Notes: generated from the letters alone by a model not told the origin. Numbered from the stretch's first letter, positions 16,268-25,379 are shown. The stretch is DNA of 55,058 nt from an uncultured Bacilli bacterium (GCA_934101495.1 CAKORG010000006.1:1-55058), one strand, 5' to 3'. Translations and numbers: made by a program.

Positions 16268-16999
16268 TTATGCTGCTGTAAAGCCTCCATCAATTGGCAC
16301 TATTACACCAGTAATAAATGTAGCATCATCACTAAGTAAATAACAAATTAAATTAGCAATTTCAGTATCTTTACCAAGTCTGCCAACAGGAAGTTGATTT
16401 GCCATAGCATCTTTCATATCTTTTGGCACTTCTGCAAGTATTGGTGTATCAACATATCCAGGTGCAACAGCATTAACTCTGATATTATCACGAGCATAAG
16501 TAAGGGCAAGTGACCTAGTCATTTGATTTATAGCACCTTTACTAGCTGAATAAGCAAAACTCATCGTCGTACCAACTAAGCCATACATTGATGAAGTATT
16601 AACAATAGCTCCTCCACCATTTTTAAGCATTTCACTAATAACGTATTTATTCATTAAAAATACACCAGTTTGATTAACTCCAATAACTTTAGTCCATTCA
16701 TCAACACTAACTTCATGAGCTTTATTAGGTCCTCCTCCAATACCAGCATTAGCAACTAAAAAATCAATATGACCAAATTTTTCTATAACCTCATTTACAC
16801 ATTTTTGCACATCTGTATCACTAGAAACATCACATCTAATACCAAGTACATCATTATTTAATGTTTTAGCTATATCCCTTACATTTTCATTCCAATCCGC
16901 TAAAACAACTTTAGCACCTTCACTTAATAATTTTCTAGCTGTAGCAAGACCAATACCACTTGCTCCCCCAGTAATTACTGCCACTTTTCCATTAAACAT
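16268..16999 (-). CDS. Short-chain dehydrogenase/reductase (FabG-like)
   Basis: A 243-aa classical SDR. Visible are the dinucleotide-binding TGGASGIG (about 9-16), NAG (about 86), catalytic Ser in NTSSMYG, the Tyr-Lys pair in YSASK (about 150-154), and a C-terminal GGFTAA. It would reduce a ketone or oxidise an alcohol with NAD(P). Length and motifs suit FabG or glucose-1-dehydrogenase-like enzymes. With no fatty-acid genes nearby the substrate stays open. A strong AAGGAGTGATT precedes the ATG. Confidence 0.85.
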   Translation of the reverse strand: MFNGKVAVITGGASGIGLATARKLLSEGAKVVLADWNENVRDIAKTLNNDVLGIRCDVSSDTDVQKCVNEVIEKFGHIDFLVANAGIGGGPNKAHEVSVDEWTKVIGVNQTGVFLMNKYVISEMLKNGGGAIVNTSSMYGLVGTTMSFAYSASKGAINQMTRSLALTYARDNIRVNAVAPGYVDTPILAEVPKDMKDAMANQLPVGRLGKDTEIANLICYLLSDDATFITGVIVPIDGGFTAA

Positions 17000-17034
17000 A
17001 TTTTAATCACTCCTTCATTTATTATGTCTAACTT

Positions 17035-17754
17035 TTATTTTTTTAAACTACTTTCTCCTGTTTTATAATTTATATCTATACCATTTTGAATATTATAAAC
17101 AAATACATTAAATAAAATACCTTTACCATTATCTTCAACAGATTTAGCTTCAATAATAACACCTGTTGCCAGTAAATTATCATCTTTATACACTGGTGTA
17201 ACCCTATAAAGAACATGATTATTAGTACTCCTTATATATTCAGCAACTTTATTTTCAAAATCAAGCATCCCTTTTGTATTCATTTGTCTTGTACAAGTAA
17301 TTAAATTTTTGGGATTGGCATTTTCCCCAGTTAACTGATAACCAATTAAATGACATCTATTATACAAATATTTTCCATCTACAATATCATACTTTATAGT
17401 ATGCCACCCACTAGGTTTAATCATTCCAATTGAACCTCTTTTTTCAGTAGGCATCAAATCTACTCCAATATTAGCAAAAGCGCTACCTGCTCTTTTTAAA
17501 TTATCAAGCTCACTATACTTCTCAAAAGACTTAGATGTATCAACTTCTTCAAAAACAGGAACATTTCCATTAAGTTCAATATAATTATACTCGCTAAATT
17601 TATCTATATCAGATATATCATACTTATAATTAATATCATCATTATTATTAGTATAAGCACTACTATTACCAGTATAATAAGTATAAATACCAATAATAAG
17701 TGCTAAAGCCAAGCTTGATAAAAGCATGCTTACATTTCTTTTTTTTATTTTCAT
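17035..17754 (-). CDS. Membrane-anchored DNA/RNA non-specific endonuclease (EndA-like)
   Basis: A 239-aa protein with an N-terminal hydrophobic anchor (about 7-25), then a nuclease domain with YLYNRCHLIGYQLTGENANP, the beta-beta-alpha-metal active site with the catalytic His, and NLITCTRQMN with the metal-binding Asn. This is the family of pneumococcal EndA, whose surface nucleases degrade DNA for uptake or scavenging. The usual DRGH is NRCH here, as in many Firmicutes relatives. It would act outside the membrane. A single gene with an AGAGGG ribosome-binding site; no competence genes are adjacent. Confidence 0.82.
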   Translation of the reverse strand: MKIKKRNVSMLLSSLALALIIGIYTYYTGNSSAYTNNNDDINYKYDISDIDKFSEYNYIELNGNVPVFEEVDTSKSFEKYSELDNLKRAGSAFANIGVDLMPTEKRGSIGMIKPSGWHTIKYDIVDGKYLYNRCHLIGYQLTGENANPKNLITCTRQMNTKGMLDFENKVAEYIRSTNNHVLYRVTPVYKDDNLLATGVIIEAKSVEDNGKGILFNVFVYNIQNGIDINYKTGESSLKK

Positions 17755-17843
17755 TTTCTACCCTCTATTTTAATTATATAGTATTTTTAGCTAATTTCAA
17801 GCAAAAATATAGCTATTTTTGTCAAAATGTGTCCATAAGTGGC

Positions 17844-17871
17844 TTGTAAAAATTTTATATTATGGGATAAT
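17844..17871 (+). promoter_or_regulatory. Promoter of small HTH gene
   Basis: TTGTAA (17844-17849) and GATAAT (17866-17871), spacer 16 bp, placed about 15-20 bp before the ATG at 17890 with GAGGTG as ribosome-binding site. Confidence 0.45.
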
Positions 17872-17889
17872 ATATCCGAGGTGTAAAGT

Positions 17890-18198
17890 ATGGCTGTTTA
17901 TAGTTATCAAGAATTACAAGAAAAAATTGCAAAATGCAATAATGATGACCTATATAATAGAATTTGTAGAAATATTAAAAAAATAAGAAAAGAAAAGTAC
18001 AGAGAATTTAAAAAACTAGGTTCAAATAGTACAATTAATCCTTATACTACAGAAAATATTGCAGCATTATTAGATTATAATCATACACACTACAAAAGAT
18101 TTGAAAGTGAAAATGATTCTACTAAAAAAATGCCATTAAAGAAAATAGTTCTACTATCTATAATATTAGAAACTTCTATCGAAGATTTAATGAAATAA
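17890..18198 (+). CDS. Small XRE-like DNA-binding protein
   Basis: A 102-aa protein. The central part, ENIAALLDYNHTHYKRFESEN, resembles a lambda-repressor-type HTH in which the second helix meets the operator, followed by a helix ending LETSIEDLMK, as in XRE proteins (LNVSLDEL). The N-terminal 40 residues are basic and helical. It is a single gene, divergent from the nuclease gene and ended by a strong hairpin. The target is unknown; it may regulate itself or the nuclease. Confidence 0.55.
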   Translation: MAVYSYQELQEKIAKCNNDDLYNRICRNIKKIRKEKYREFKKLGSNSTINPYTTENIAALLDYNHTHYKRFESENDSTKKMPLKKIVLLSIILETSIEDLMK

Positions 18199-18223
18199 CG
18201 TTTCAAGATTGAAACGTTATTTT
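18195..18223 (+). terminator. Terminator of HTH gene
   Basis: ATAACGTTTCAA and TTGAAACGTTAT form a 12-bp perfect palindrome overlapping the stop codon, then TTTT. Confidence 0.75.
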
Positions 18224-18260
18224 CAAAAGTAATAAAATATTTAACAAAATTTAAACAAAT

Positions 18261-18301
18261 AAGGCTGTCAGAAAATTAAGTAATTAATATTCGACAGCCT
18301 T
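18261..18301 (-). terminator. Terminator of alcohol dehydrogenase gene
   Basis: AAGGCTGTC (18261-18269) pairs with GACAGCCTT (18293-18301); on the minus strand it follows the dehydrogenase stop and leads into T-rich sequence. Confidence 0.7.
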
Positions 18302-18307
18302 TCACTT

Positions 18308-19333
18308 TTACTTGTTTGGATCAACAATTATTTTAACCGCAGAATCCTTACCACTTATAAGTCTTTCATAAGCTTTTTGTACCCCATCTAAAGGCACAAT
18401 ATCATCAACAAACTTCATAACATTTAACTTTTTATTAGCAATTAAATCAATACAAGATTTAAATTCATCATATGTATAAGCAATAGCACCTTGGACAACA
18501 AGTTCTTTCATAACTGCCATAACTGTATAAGTTGGAACGGCTTCAGTAGCAACACCAACTAAAACTACAATTCCACCTGGTTTAACCATTGAAAGAGCAC
18601 TATTTACTGCGGCACTATTACCACAACATTCAATAACAACATCAAAGCCGCCATTAGTTTTTGCCATCATGTCTGGAACTAAATTTTCATCTAAGGCATT
18701 TTGCCATTCATCAGCAACACCAAGTTTAACCGCTTTTTTACCTCTTTCTTCATTAGTTTCAGTAACAACTACTCTACTAGCACCTTCAAGTTTAGCAAAC
18801 ATAGCACTAACAAGGCCTATAATACCTCCACCAATAACTAAAACATCATCACCAACAGCAATTCTTCCCAAATGAGCAGCATGAAGCCCAACCGCTGTAG
18901 GTTCAACCATTGCAACTTCTTCATCTTTCATATCATCAGGAACTTTAATAACCATATCACTTCTAACAGCAATACGTTTTGTAAGCCCCCCTGGATTATC
19001 AATTGAAAGCCCAACAGCTTCACTCCATGTTACACTACAATATTGTACTTCTCCTTTACGACAAGCTTCACATTTACCACATGGAGAAATAGGAAGTGCA
19101 GTAACCCTATCTCCAACTTCTAAATCAAGTCTATCACCTGGATCAACAACTCTACCACAAAATTCATGTCCCATGACTAATCCTTTAGGTTTTCCATTTA
19201 CCCAATAATGAATATCAGAACCACAAATACCAGTCTTTAAAACATCAATTATAACTTTTTTACCGTCAGCTTTAGGTTCTTCAATGTCTTTAATTTCAAA
19301 TTGTTTAACATCTTTAATTGCACATGCTTTCAT
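18308..19333 (-). CDS. Zinc-dependent alcohol/polyol dehydrogenase
   Basis: A 341-aa medium-chain dehydrogenase. Zinc ligands are visible in GICGSDIH (catalytic Cys) and GHEFCGRV (His-Glu); the structural-zinc Cys cluster is CGKCEACRKGEVQYC; the Rossmann motif is GGGIIG. Close in pattern to sorbitol, threonine or butanediol dehydrogenases; the substrate cannot be chosen from sequence. I start at the second Met (19333) because AAGGAG is 9 nt upstream, while the in-frame ATG at 19342 touches the ribosome-binding site. A single-gene unit with its own terminator. Confidence 0.85.
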   Translation of the reverse strand: MKACAIKDVKQFEIKDIEEPKADGKKVIIDVLKTGICGSDIHYWVNGKPKGLVMGHEFCGRVVDPGDRLDLEVGDRVTALPISPCGKCEACRKGEVQYCSVTWSEAVGLSIDNPGGLTKRIAVRSDMVIKVPDDMKDEEVAMVEPTAVGLHAAHLGRIAVGDDVLVIGGGIIGLVSAMFAKLEGASRVVVTETNEERGKKAVKLGVADEWQNALDENLVPDMMAKTNGGFDVVIECCGNSAAVNSALSMVKPGGIVVLVGVATEAVPTYTVMAVMKELVVQGAIAYTYDEFKSCIDLIANKKLNVMKFVDDIVPLDGVQKAYERLISGKDSAVKIIVDPNK

Positions 19334-19422
19334 AAACAACATCTCCTTACTATATGGCTATTATATCACTTTTTAAAATAAAATAATACTATATAAAAAA
19401 ATAATTTACAAATTAATGTAAA

Positions 19423-20247
19423 CTATTTCTTTATCGTAACAACATGAGGATAAGGTATTTCAATTCCCTCTTTATCAAATCTTTTTTTAATAATATAATT
19501 TAACTTATACATATTTTCAAAAGTTTCTCCATTATCCTTACCCCAAACCCAAGCTCTAATACTAATTGATGAATCATTTAAGCTAGCAACTCTAACTTTT
19601 GGAAACTCAACATCCTTATTTTTTCCTTTTGGATTTGGATGATACATCTTACTCATTTCTTCTTTAATTATAGACATAGCCCTATCAACATCAGATTCAT
19701 ACGATATCGAAAAATCAACTAATTTCATATTTTCATTATCTGAGTAATTAAAATTTTCAATTGTATAAGAGTTCATTTGACTATTAGGTATAATAACCCT
19801 TCGATTATTAATAGTTCTAATAATTGTATGTCTCATCGTAATATCTTCAACAGTACCACTTACACCTTGATTTGGACATTCAATAAAATCTCCAACCTCA
19901 AAAGCATCACCTATAACAAGGGCAAAACTCCCAAAAAAATTTTTCAAACTTTCCTGAGCAGCAAGTCCTAAAACAACTGAACCAATTCCAAGACCAGATA
20001 GAAGAGTAACAGAAAATTTATGAAAGGCATCAAACTGACCTAAAGCAAAAAGTATCATAAGTCCATATAATACCAATTTTTTTATTCTTTTTATAAACAT
20101 CAAAAGTGTTGTAACATTTTTCTTTCTTTTTCTTCTAATGGTTCTATCGATTAATTTATCCACAAACGTATTAATAATAACAGTGATTGTTACTATCAAG
20201 ATTATAGCTATAAACTTATCAATATATTTATCTACAAATTCTTTCAC
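19423..20247 (-). CDS. mscS: Small-conductance mechanosensitive channel (MscS family)
   Basis: A 274-aa MscS-type channel. Three N-terminal membrane helices are followed by the pore-lining TM3, VTLLSGLGIGSVVLGLAAQESLKNFFGS, which keeps the Gly/Ala packing pattern, then the beta domain GDFIECPNQGVSGTVEDITMRHTIIRT and the cytoplasmic vestibule. It releases solutes on hypo-osmotic shock. It begins with GTG (GGTGGT upstream). Its promoter shares a -35 hexamer with the divergent gene at 20342. Confidence 0.9.
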   Translation of the reverse strand: MKEFVDKYIDKFIAIILIVTITVIINTFVDKLIDRTIRRKRKKNVTTLLMFIKRIKKLVLYGLMILFALGQFDAFHKFSVTLLSGLGIGSVVLGLAAQESLKNFFGSFALVIGDAFEVGDFIECPNQGVSGTVEDITMRHTIIRTINNRRVIIPNSQMNSYTIENFNYSDNENMKLVDFSISYESDVDRAMSIIKEEMSKMYHPNPKGKNKDVEFPKVRVASLNDSSISIRAWVWGKDNGETFENMYKLNYIIKKRFDKEGIEIPYPHVVTIKK

Positions 20248-20264
20248 TTAATACCACCACTATA

Positions 20265-20293
20265 ATAATAGCAGAAAAACAAACAATTTGCAA
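20265..20293 (-). promoter_or_regulatory. mscS promoter
   Basis: Minus strand: -35 TTGCAA (20288-20293), 17-bp spacer, -10 TATTAT (20265-20270). The hexamer TTGCAA is its own reverse complement and also serves the divergent promoter. Confidence 0.55.
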
Positions 20294-20316
20294 TTACAAT
20301 AAAATACTGATATAAT
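20288..20316 (+). promoter_or_regulatory. Divergent promoter of hypothetical gene, sharing the -35 hexamer
   Basis: Plus strand: -35 TTGCAA (20288-20293), 17-bp spacer, -10 TATAAT (20311-20316). The same six bases form the -35 of the mscS promoter. Confidence 0.6.
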
Positions 20317-20341
20317 ATTAACCACTAAAGCGGGGGATTTT

Positions 20342-21088
20342 ATGAATTATTTAAGCATTGGCACAAATGTGTTATTATCAGAATTATTTCTAGAGATTAG
20401 AAACACTGATAAAATTAAACCAACCGGAGGTTTATGGGCTACAATTTATGAAGGTATTCATTACAATGAATGGGTAGATTACTTATGTTCTCATCCACAC
20501 TTAATTTTCTATCACAACTACGAAGACCCATATTCCCTTCCAGCAGTTCAATTCGCATTAAAAAGTGACAGCCAGATATTTATTGTTGATAGTATAGAAA
20601 AAATATACTTTTTAAAAAGTAAGTATCCTTATAAAAGTTGGATAGATTATGAGAAGCTATCACAAGATTATGACGGAATATATATTGATATTAGAAGTTT
20701 AAGTTCAAATGACGATAAATTAATCCAAGACATAATAAATGCATTTTCAGTAAATACACTAGTATTGTTTAATACAAATTGCATAGATTTCTATCAAAAA
20801 GCAACAATCGACCTATCTAGCATCGATTTTGAAAATCCGTTTGAATATCCAGAATATACAATACAAGTAAATACATCAAAAAAACAAATAAATGAAGCAA
20901 ATAATAAAATTACAACCTTACTAGAAACAATAAAAAAATATATAACAGACAATGATATCAAAATAAATTACGACAATTATGAAATAATAAAAGCAATCTT
21001 CCAAGAAGCAATTAGCAGAACTTTAAAATCTTGTGAAATATCCCAAAATGATATACTATTAATTAGAAAAGTGTTTAATCAATTTTAA
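20342..21088 (+). CDS. Hypothetical protein with KPxGGLW...W / IDYxKLxxDYDGI pattern
   Basis: A 248-aa soluble protein. Segments KPTGGLWATIY, HYNEWVDYL, SWIDYEKLSQDYDGIYID resemble a widespread family of uncharacterised proteins with a Lys-Pro-Gly-Leu-Trp start and an (I)DW...YDGI block; I know no function for it. The C-terminal quarter is helical and charged. It has its own promoter, divergent from mscS, and GGGGGA as ribosome-binding site. Its end overlaps the terminator shared with the convergent membrane-protein gene. Confidence 0.6.
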   Translation: MNYLSIGTNVLLSELFLEIRNTDKIKPTGGLWATIYEGIHYNEWVDYLCSHPHLIFYHNYEDPYSLPAVQFALKSDSQIFIVDSIEKIYFLKSKYPYKSWIDYEKLSQDYDGIYIDIRSLSSNDDKLIQDIINAFSVNTLVLFNTNCIDFYQKATIDLSSIDFENPFEYPEYTIQVNTSKKQINEANNKITTLLETIKKYITDNDIKINYDNYEIIKAIFQEAISRTLKSCEISQNDILLIRKVFNQF

Positions 21089-21097
21089 ACACTTTTT
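21069..21097. terminator. Bidirectional terminator between convergent genes
   Basis: AAGTGTTTAA pairs with TTTAAACACTT, flanked by A-rich sequence on the left and T on the right. It overlaps the last codons of both convergent genes (stops at 21088 and 21075). Confidence 0.7.
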
Positions 21098-21659
21098 TAA
21101 TAATGATACTAAAAACATATGCCACTAGTACCATCACAACAACAGTAATTATACTGTTTGGATTATGCAAACTCTCAAGAAGTCCAGTACCTACAACGCC
21201 CCAGAAATATACCAAAAATATTTTACTAATAAGTATAGCAATTAAATATTTTTTAAAATCCATATTACATAGCCCAGCAGCAATATTAATCATAAAAGCC
21301 GGAGTAAACGGAATAGACAATATTATAGTTACTTGACTTAGTGATAAATTTTCAATATAGTGCATACATTTAGTAAGCAAATTAACATTTTTAATTTTAT
21401 CCACAATCCAACTTCTAAGAAATTTTTTAACCAAATAGAAAGCAATCATACAACCAATACACGTGCATATCCAAGAAATAATAAAACCTATTATTTTTCC
21501 AAATGCAACAAAATTTATGGTTATAAACACAAATAATGGTAGCGGTGGAATAATACTTTCAAAAATAATAAAAACTGAACCCAATAAAGGCCCATAAACA
21601 CCTAAAGCATCAATTGTGCTCATTATAAATTCATAAAACTGATTAAATAATTCACCCAT
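21075..21659 (-). CDS. VTT/DedA-type (TVP38/TMEM64) membrane protein
   Basis: A 194-aa membrane protein with four to five segments. The region FIIFESIIPPLPLFVFITINFVAFG and the reentrant-loop motif IPFTPAFMINIAAGLCNM are hallmarks of the VTT/SNARE-associated domain family, whose DedA members flip or scramble phospholipid carriers. Substrate not deducible. The minus-strand -10 TATAAT (about 21672-21677) lies so close that a GTG at 21668 would be at the +1; I prefer the ATG at 21659, with an unusually short leader. Confidence 0.75.
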   Translation of the reverse strand: MGELFNQFYEFIMSTIDALGVYGPLLGSVFIIFESIIPPLPLFVFITINFVAFGKIIGFIISWICTCIGCMIAFYLVKKFLRSWIVDKIKNVNLLTKCMHYIENLSLSQVTIILSIPFTPAFMINIAAGLCNMDFKKYLIAILISKIFLVYFWGVVGTGLLESLHNPNSIITVVVMVLVAYVFSIIIKKVFKID

Positions 21660-21705
21660 AATTACCACTAATCATATTATACCATATTTATAAAAATTTA
21701 CTAGA

Positions 21706-21960
21706 CTAATGTAAGACCTGGGTGACGTTATAGCCAAGATACTCTAAATAAGCTACTACTTTTTGACTTAAAAAGCCCTTATTACATATAATATAATACC
21801 TTTTGCTAAAATCTAAATAAGATTTACTATTAAATAGAAGTTTGTCAGCATAAATATTTATACTTCCCAATGTAGGATTTTTCATATAGTCTTCGGGATG
21901 TTGAACATCAATTAAAACTCCCATATCAGGATTATATTCATTTAATTTAATTCTCTTCAT
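21706..21960 (-). CDS. Small rhodanese-domain protein
   Basis: An 84-aa single rhodanese domain, shorter than the usual 95-110 residues. LIDVQHPEDYMKN corresponds to the DVR...E(F/Y) block, and YIICNKGFLSQKVVAYLEYLGY contains the active-site loop with catalytic Cys in CNKGFLS. It would carry sulfur as a persulfide or act as a phosphatase-like fold. A single gene upstream of a dead TnpB. Cytoplasmic. Confidence 0.75.
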   Translation of the reverse strand: MKRIKLNEYNPDMGVLIDVQHPEDYMKNPTLGSINIYADKLLFNSKSYLDFSKRYYIICNKGFLSQKVVAYLEYLGYNVTQVLH

Positions 21961-22021
21961 ATATTATCACACTATAAAATATGAATCATAAATTTACAAG
22001 TAAATTGCAAATACCCATTTA

Positions 22022-22364
22022 AATAAGATAGTGATTTATCCCTATTTTAGACTTCAATTTTTTTAGTCTTGGTAATGTTATTGCTTTATTTTTAAAATCT
22101 ATTCTTATACTTTCATATTTAACATTTTTATATTCATTTAAAGTATTATTTGTTGTATAACTTTCATGTTCTCCTTTAGTTCAATATTTTGGATACCTAT
22201 TACCACGAAAAAGAGTTCTTAAATGTATCATCTAAGTTAAATACACATTTTTGAAAGGCACATGAGTCTACTTCTTTAAGCCATTTATTTTCTTTCTTTA
22301 AATCAGTTATGAAATTATACCATATGTTCGACCACACATCAAAATTTATTTTTGCAAAATTCGG
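22022..22364 (-). pseudogene. TnpB (IS605 OrfB) N-terminal remnant
   Basis: Minus-strand frames, broken by stops, read LKKENKWLKEVDSCAFQKCVFNLDDTFKNSF, then RYPKY*TKGEHESYTT and ESIRIDFKNKAITLPRL. These are the characteristic early TnpB segments (WLKEVDS...LQ...dLd.AFkNFF; YPK.K; QSYTT; i.LPKLG). The RuvC nuclease part is absent. It is an old IS200/IS605-type scar between the rhodanese gene and the secretion operon. No TnpA or omega-RNA end was seen. Confidence 0.7.
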
Positions 22365-22382
22365 ATGAGTTTCCTATTATAC

Positions 22383-22416
22383 AAAAAATACGAAATAAAT
22401 TAATTTCGTATTTTTT
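22383..22416 (-). terminator. Terminator of the type IV secretion operon
   Basis: A 14-bp perfect stem (AAAAAATACGAAAT with ATTTCGTATTTTTT) around a 6-nt loop overlaps the coupling-protein stop codon. It can terminate in both directions. Confidence 0.8.
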
Positions 22417-24577
22417 ATTCTCCTCCAAAAAAATCATCAAAAAATTCATCATCAGAAATAACATTATTAGCTATCACAGTGCTATCTTTATCGACATTTA
22501 TTTTAGGATTTTCAGCTACAACCATATCCTTCTTTACTGCAGGTTCTTCCTCAAGTTTAATTAATGAATCATTTTTATCTATTTTTTTATCATCCAATTT
22601 AGGAAGTTCAATATCATTAATTTGAACATTAGAATTTAATTTTTCTTTATTTTTTTCTGCTTCCTGTTTATCAAGTTGTTTAAACTTTTCATCTAAATCT
22701 TTTAGCATGTTATCAATATCTATATCACTTAAACTATTTACTGGCTTTTGTAAATTGCTTTGTGCTGGCATAGGACCAAAAGGATTAAATGACGGAGTAC
22801 TAAAGTCCATAGGTTTAAATGGATTATTACCTCCAAAAGCATCACCATTCTGAGCCATTCTTTTACTGCGTTCCTCTGTAACATATTTTTTTAAATCAAA
22901 AATCTCAACATCATGTTTCATTCTTGTAGGATATTCTTCTTCTTTTCTATCAATACCCCATTCCATTTTAAAGTCAGGTTCTAGTTTAGTTCTAAAAGGA
23001 CTAGTTCTAAGTCTAATGATTATAGCTTCGAACAGTTTCATTTTTTGTAAGTCCGTTATCGTAATAAGTGGTCTGGTAGCATTTTTATCTTTTTCATCAG
23101 TAACCTTAACCTCACCACACATCTTACTAATTTCTTCCAAAGCTTTCATTTCTGTACTAATTAAGTATACAAGATTACCACAGTTACCTTTAATAATCTC
23201 AGCAACGTTATCCCCATAAACATCATTAAGTTGTGCAAAGTTTTGAATAATGAACGTAAATCTAATATCTCTACTTCTTGCTGCAGACACCATTGCATCG
23301 ACATCTTTAAGAGGTGGCATATTAGCAAATTCATCTAATATAAAATTTGTTCTAACTGGAAGTTTTCCTCCATTTTCTTGAGCAACATCAATTAATGTTT
23401 CATAACATTGTTTAATAAATATTGTCATCAAAGGATGGTAAGTTTTCTTTTCATCATGAATAATCATAAATACAGCAGTTTTACCATTACCAATATCTTT
23501 CATATTAAAATCACTATAAGAAAGCATTTCACTTAAAGATTCTCCCGTTGAGAAGTTTCTTATCTTTTGTCTAAATGTTGCAAGTAATCCACCTTTAGTA
23601 TCATTCGGAGCATTTATAGTACTTGAAGCAAACATATACGCATTAGATTTCTCACCTTTCATACCAAAGTATTCTTTAATATAATTACTTGTTGCATATC
23701 TTTCTTCCCCAACAGTACTCATTACATTAATACTATTTAAATTAACTTCTTCTTCTTTAGCATCTTGAAATAAACCTAAAGCAAGTCCAGAAAAATAGTC
23801 AGCTGCTGATTTTTCCCAGAAATCAGATTCACTTTTATTAGAAGGATCATACAAAATATTTAATGCAACGTCATTTAAAAGTTCAATTGCTTTATCTTGA
23901 TTACCAGCTCTATAATATTGATTAGGTAAAGAAAGTGGATTCCAACTATTACCTCTTTGTGGTTCCCTAAAATTAAGTACAATTATTCTATAACCTTTTT
24001 CTTTTAAATAACTTGCACTATATTTATAAATTTCTCCTTTAGGGTCAGTAATAATCATTGACTCACCCTTCTTTGCAAGTAAATTAACCATTGGCTTAAC
24101 TATTGTTTGAGTTTTACCACTACCAGTAGAACCTATAACCAAGTTATGGTATTCACCATTATCAACCCAAATATTTTTACCATCATTAATAAGTGGTATT
24201 CCAGCAGCATTTACAACCTCATCAGTTGGATGTACACATTCTACATTGGATTGTTCTTTAATATCCTTATCTTTAGCCCAACTTGAATAGCCATCACTCG
24301 ATTTCTTTTTCAAAATTAAACCAATACCACCGTCTTTATCTTTTTTAAAAATATAAGAAGAAACACTTGTAAATATTCCAACTAAAGCTACTATAAAAAG
24401 AAGTAACGTAGCAGGAAAGAACTCCGGTGTAAAAGCTTTAAACGGAAGTAGTCCATAAAAAGTTCCATCCGTAGACAAAGACGAAAAATTAAGTACTGCT
24501 ATTGCACATAAATAAAGAAGCAAAACACAATACAACACAAAAAGGAAAAAATCCTTTGGTTCAACTTTAAACTTCAT
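22415..24577 (-). CDS. Type IV coupling ATPase (VirD4/TraG family)
   Basis: A roughly 720-aa coupling protein that would feed substrate to a type IV channel. Two N-terminal membrane helices (about 8-30 and 55-80), Walker A GSTGSGKTQT (about 150), Walker B NFILDEFANMPP (about 412-423), and a conserved FIIQNFAQLNDVYG are all present. After about residue 570 comes a long Asn/Pro- then Asp/Lys-rich tail ending DEFFDDFFGGE; such acidic tails can bind substrates or partners. I start at the second Met (24577) because GAAAGGA lies 9 nt upstream. Last gene of the secretion operon. Confidence 0.9.
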   Translation of the reverse strand: MKFKVEPKDFFLFVLYCVLLLYLCAIAVLNFSSLSTDGTFYGLLPFKAFTPEFFPATLLLFIVALVGIFTSVSSYIFKKDKDGGIGLILKKKSSDGYSSWAKDKDIKEQSNVECVHPTDEVVNAAGIPLINDGKNIWVDNGEYHNLVIGSTGSGKTQTIVKPMVNLLAKKGESMIITDPKGEIYKYSASYLKEKGYRIIVLNFREPQRGNSWNPLSLPNQYYRAGNQDKAIELLNDVALNILYDPSNKSESDFWEKSAADYFSGLALGLFQDAKEEEVNLNSINVMSTVGEERYATSNYIKEYFGMKGEKSNAYMFASSTINAPNDTKGGLLATFRQKIRNFSTGESLSEMLSYSDFNMKDIGNGKTAVFMIIHDEKKTYHPLMTIFIKQCYETLIDVAQENGGKLPVRTNFILDEFANMPPLKDVDAMVSAARSRDIRFTFIIQNFAQLNDVYGDNVAEIIKGNCGNLVYLISTEMKALEEISKMCGEVKVTDEKDKNATRPLITITDLQKMKLFEAIIIRLRTSPFRTKLEPDFKMEWGIDRKEEEYPTRMKHDVEIFDLKKYVTEERSKRMAQNGDAFGGNNPFKPMDFSTPSFNPFGPMPAQSNLQKPVNSLSDIDIDNMLKDLDEKFKQLDKQEAEKNKEKLNSNVQINDIELPKLDDKKIDKNDSLIKLEEEPAVKKDMVVAENPKINVDKDSTVIANNVISDDEFFDDFFGGE

Positions 24578-24620
24578 AATACACATTCCTTTCGTTTAAC
24601 CTATTATACTACATTTTTTT

Positions 24621-25367
24621 CTAATCTTCTATAACAAGTTCAAAATTTCCATCATTTATTTGATACATCATATTTCCCGATTTCCCCGCATCCGAAAAAT
24701 AACCCTTATTAAAAATAACATTCATTTTATTATTTACTTTAATTATTTTATTTATATTATAAATCGGAGCATTATAATAATCCTTTACATCATAGTTTTC
24801 ATGGATTAATATGCTAATTTTTCCATCAATAGAAGCATATACTAAATTGAAATAATTATTAGCTTCTTCATCATTTAAATTAGAAACAACAACTAAGTTA
24901 TCTAAAATATTATCACTATTTAAATCAATATTAACTCTCTCACTAGAAATATTTTCTAAAATATAATTACCATGTAATATATTATTAATAATGTTTAAAT
25001 CATTATCGTCGACTTCATAACGCGTAAATGATACTACCTGAGCAAAGTTATCCGAAAAAGCCAACAAGCTACCATCATAACTTTGATATTTATCGTTCAA
25101 AAACAAATTCCATTCATTTCCATACTTTAAAGTAAATTTTCCTTTGTACAAGTTATCTACATAAACAACAAACGATTTATTATTTACTTCATCATATGAG
25201 ACTTTTTCCCAAATTCCGGTATATTTCCAAATACTATCATTATCTAAAATAATATATTCACTAACTTTTTCATAATTACCTTTTAAATTATCTTTAAAAA
25301 CTACAACTAATACTACAATAACAATCACAAATAAGCCTATTATAACAATTGGAACTTTTTTATTCAT
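24621..25367 (-). CDS. Membrane-anchored hypothetical protein of the T4SS operon
   Basis: A 248-aa protein with one N-terminal membrane anchor (about 5-25) and a large exposed domain rich in Asp, Asn and Tyr. No lipobox and no recognised fold; a stretch with DLNSDNILDNLVVVS looks like an FG-GAP/calcium-type Asp loop. It lies between the wall hydrolase and coupling-protein genes, 12 bp after the former, so it is probably a surface or periwall component of the channel. Function unknown. Confidence 0.6.
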   Translation of the reverse strand: MNKKVPIVIIGLFVIVIVVLVVVFKDNLKGNYEKVSEYIILDNDSIWKYTGIWEKVSYDEVNNKSFVVYVDNLYKGKFTLKYGNEWNLFLNDKYQSYDGSLLAFSDNFAQVVSFTRYEVDDNDLNIINNILHGNYILENISSERVNIDLNSDNILDNLVVVSNLNDEEANNYFNLVYASIDGKISILIHENYDVKDYYNAPIYNINKIIKVNNKMNVIFNKGYFSDAGKSGNMMYQINDGNFELVIED

Positions 25368-25379
25368 AATAACCCCTTT

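Noticed and set aside
18308..19366. CATATAGTA box upstream of the alcohol dehydrogenase as a sixth sigma-E/K-type promoter
   Set aside because: It overlaps the ribosome-binding site and would start transcripts at or past the ATG, so it is a chance match; it shows the motif needs correct spacing.
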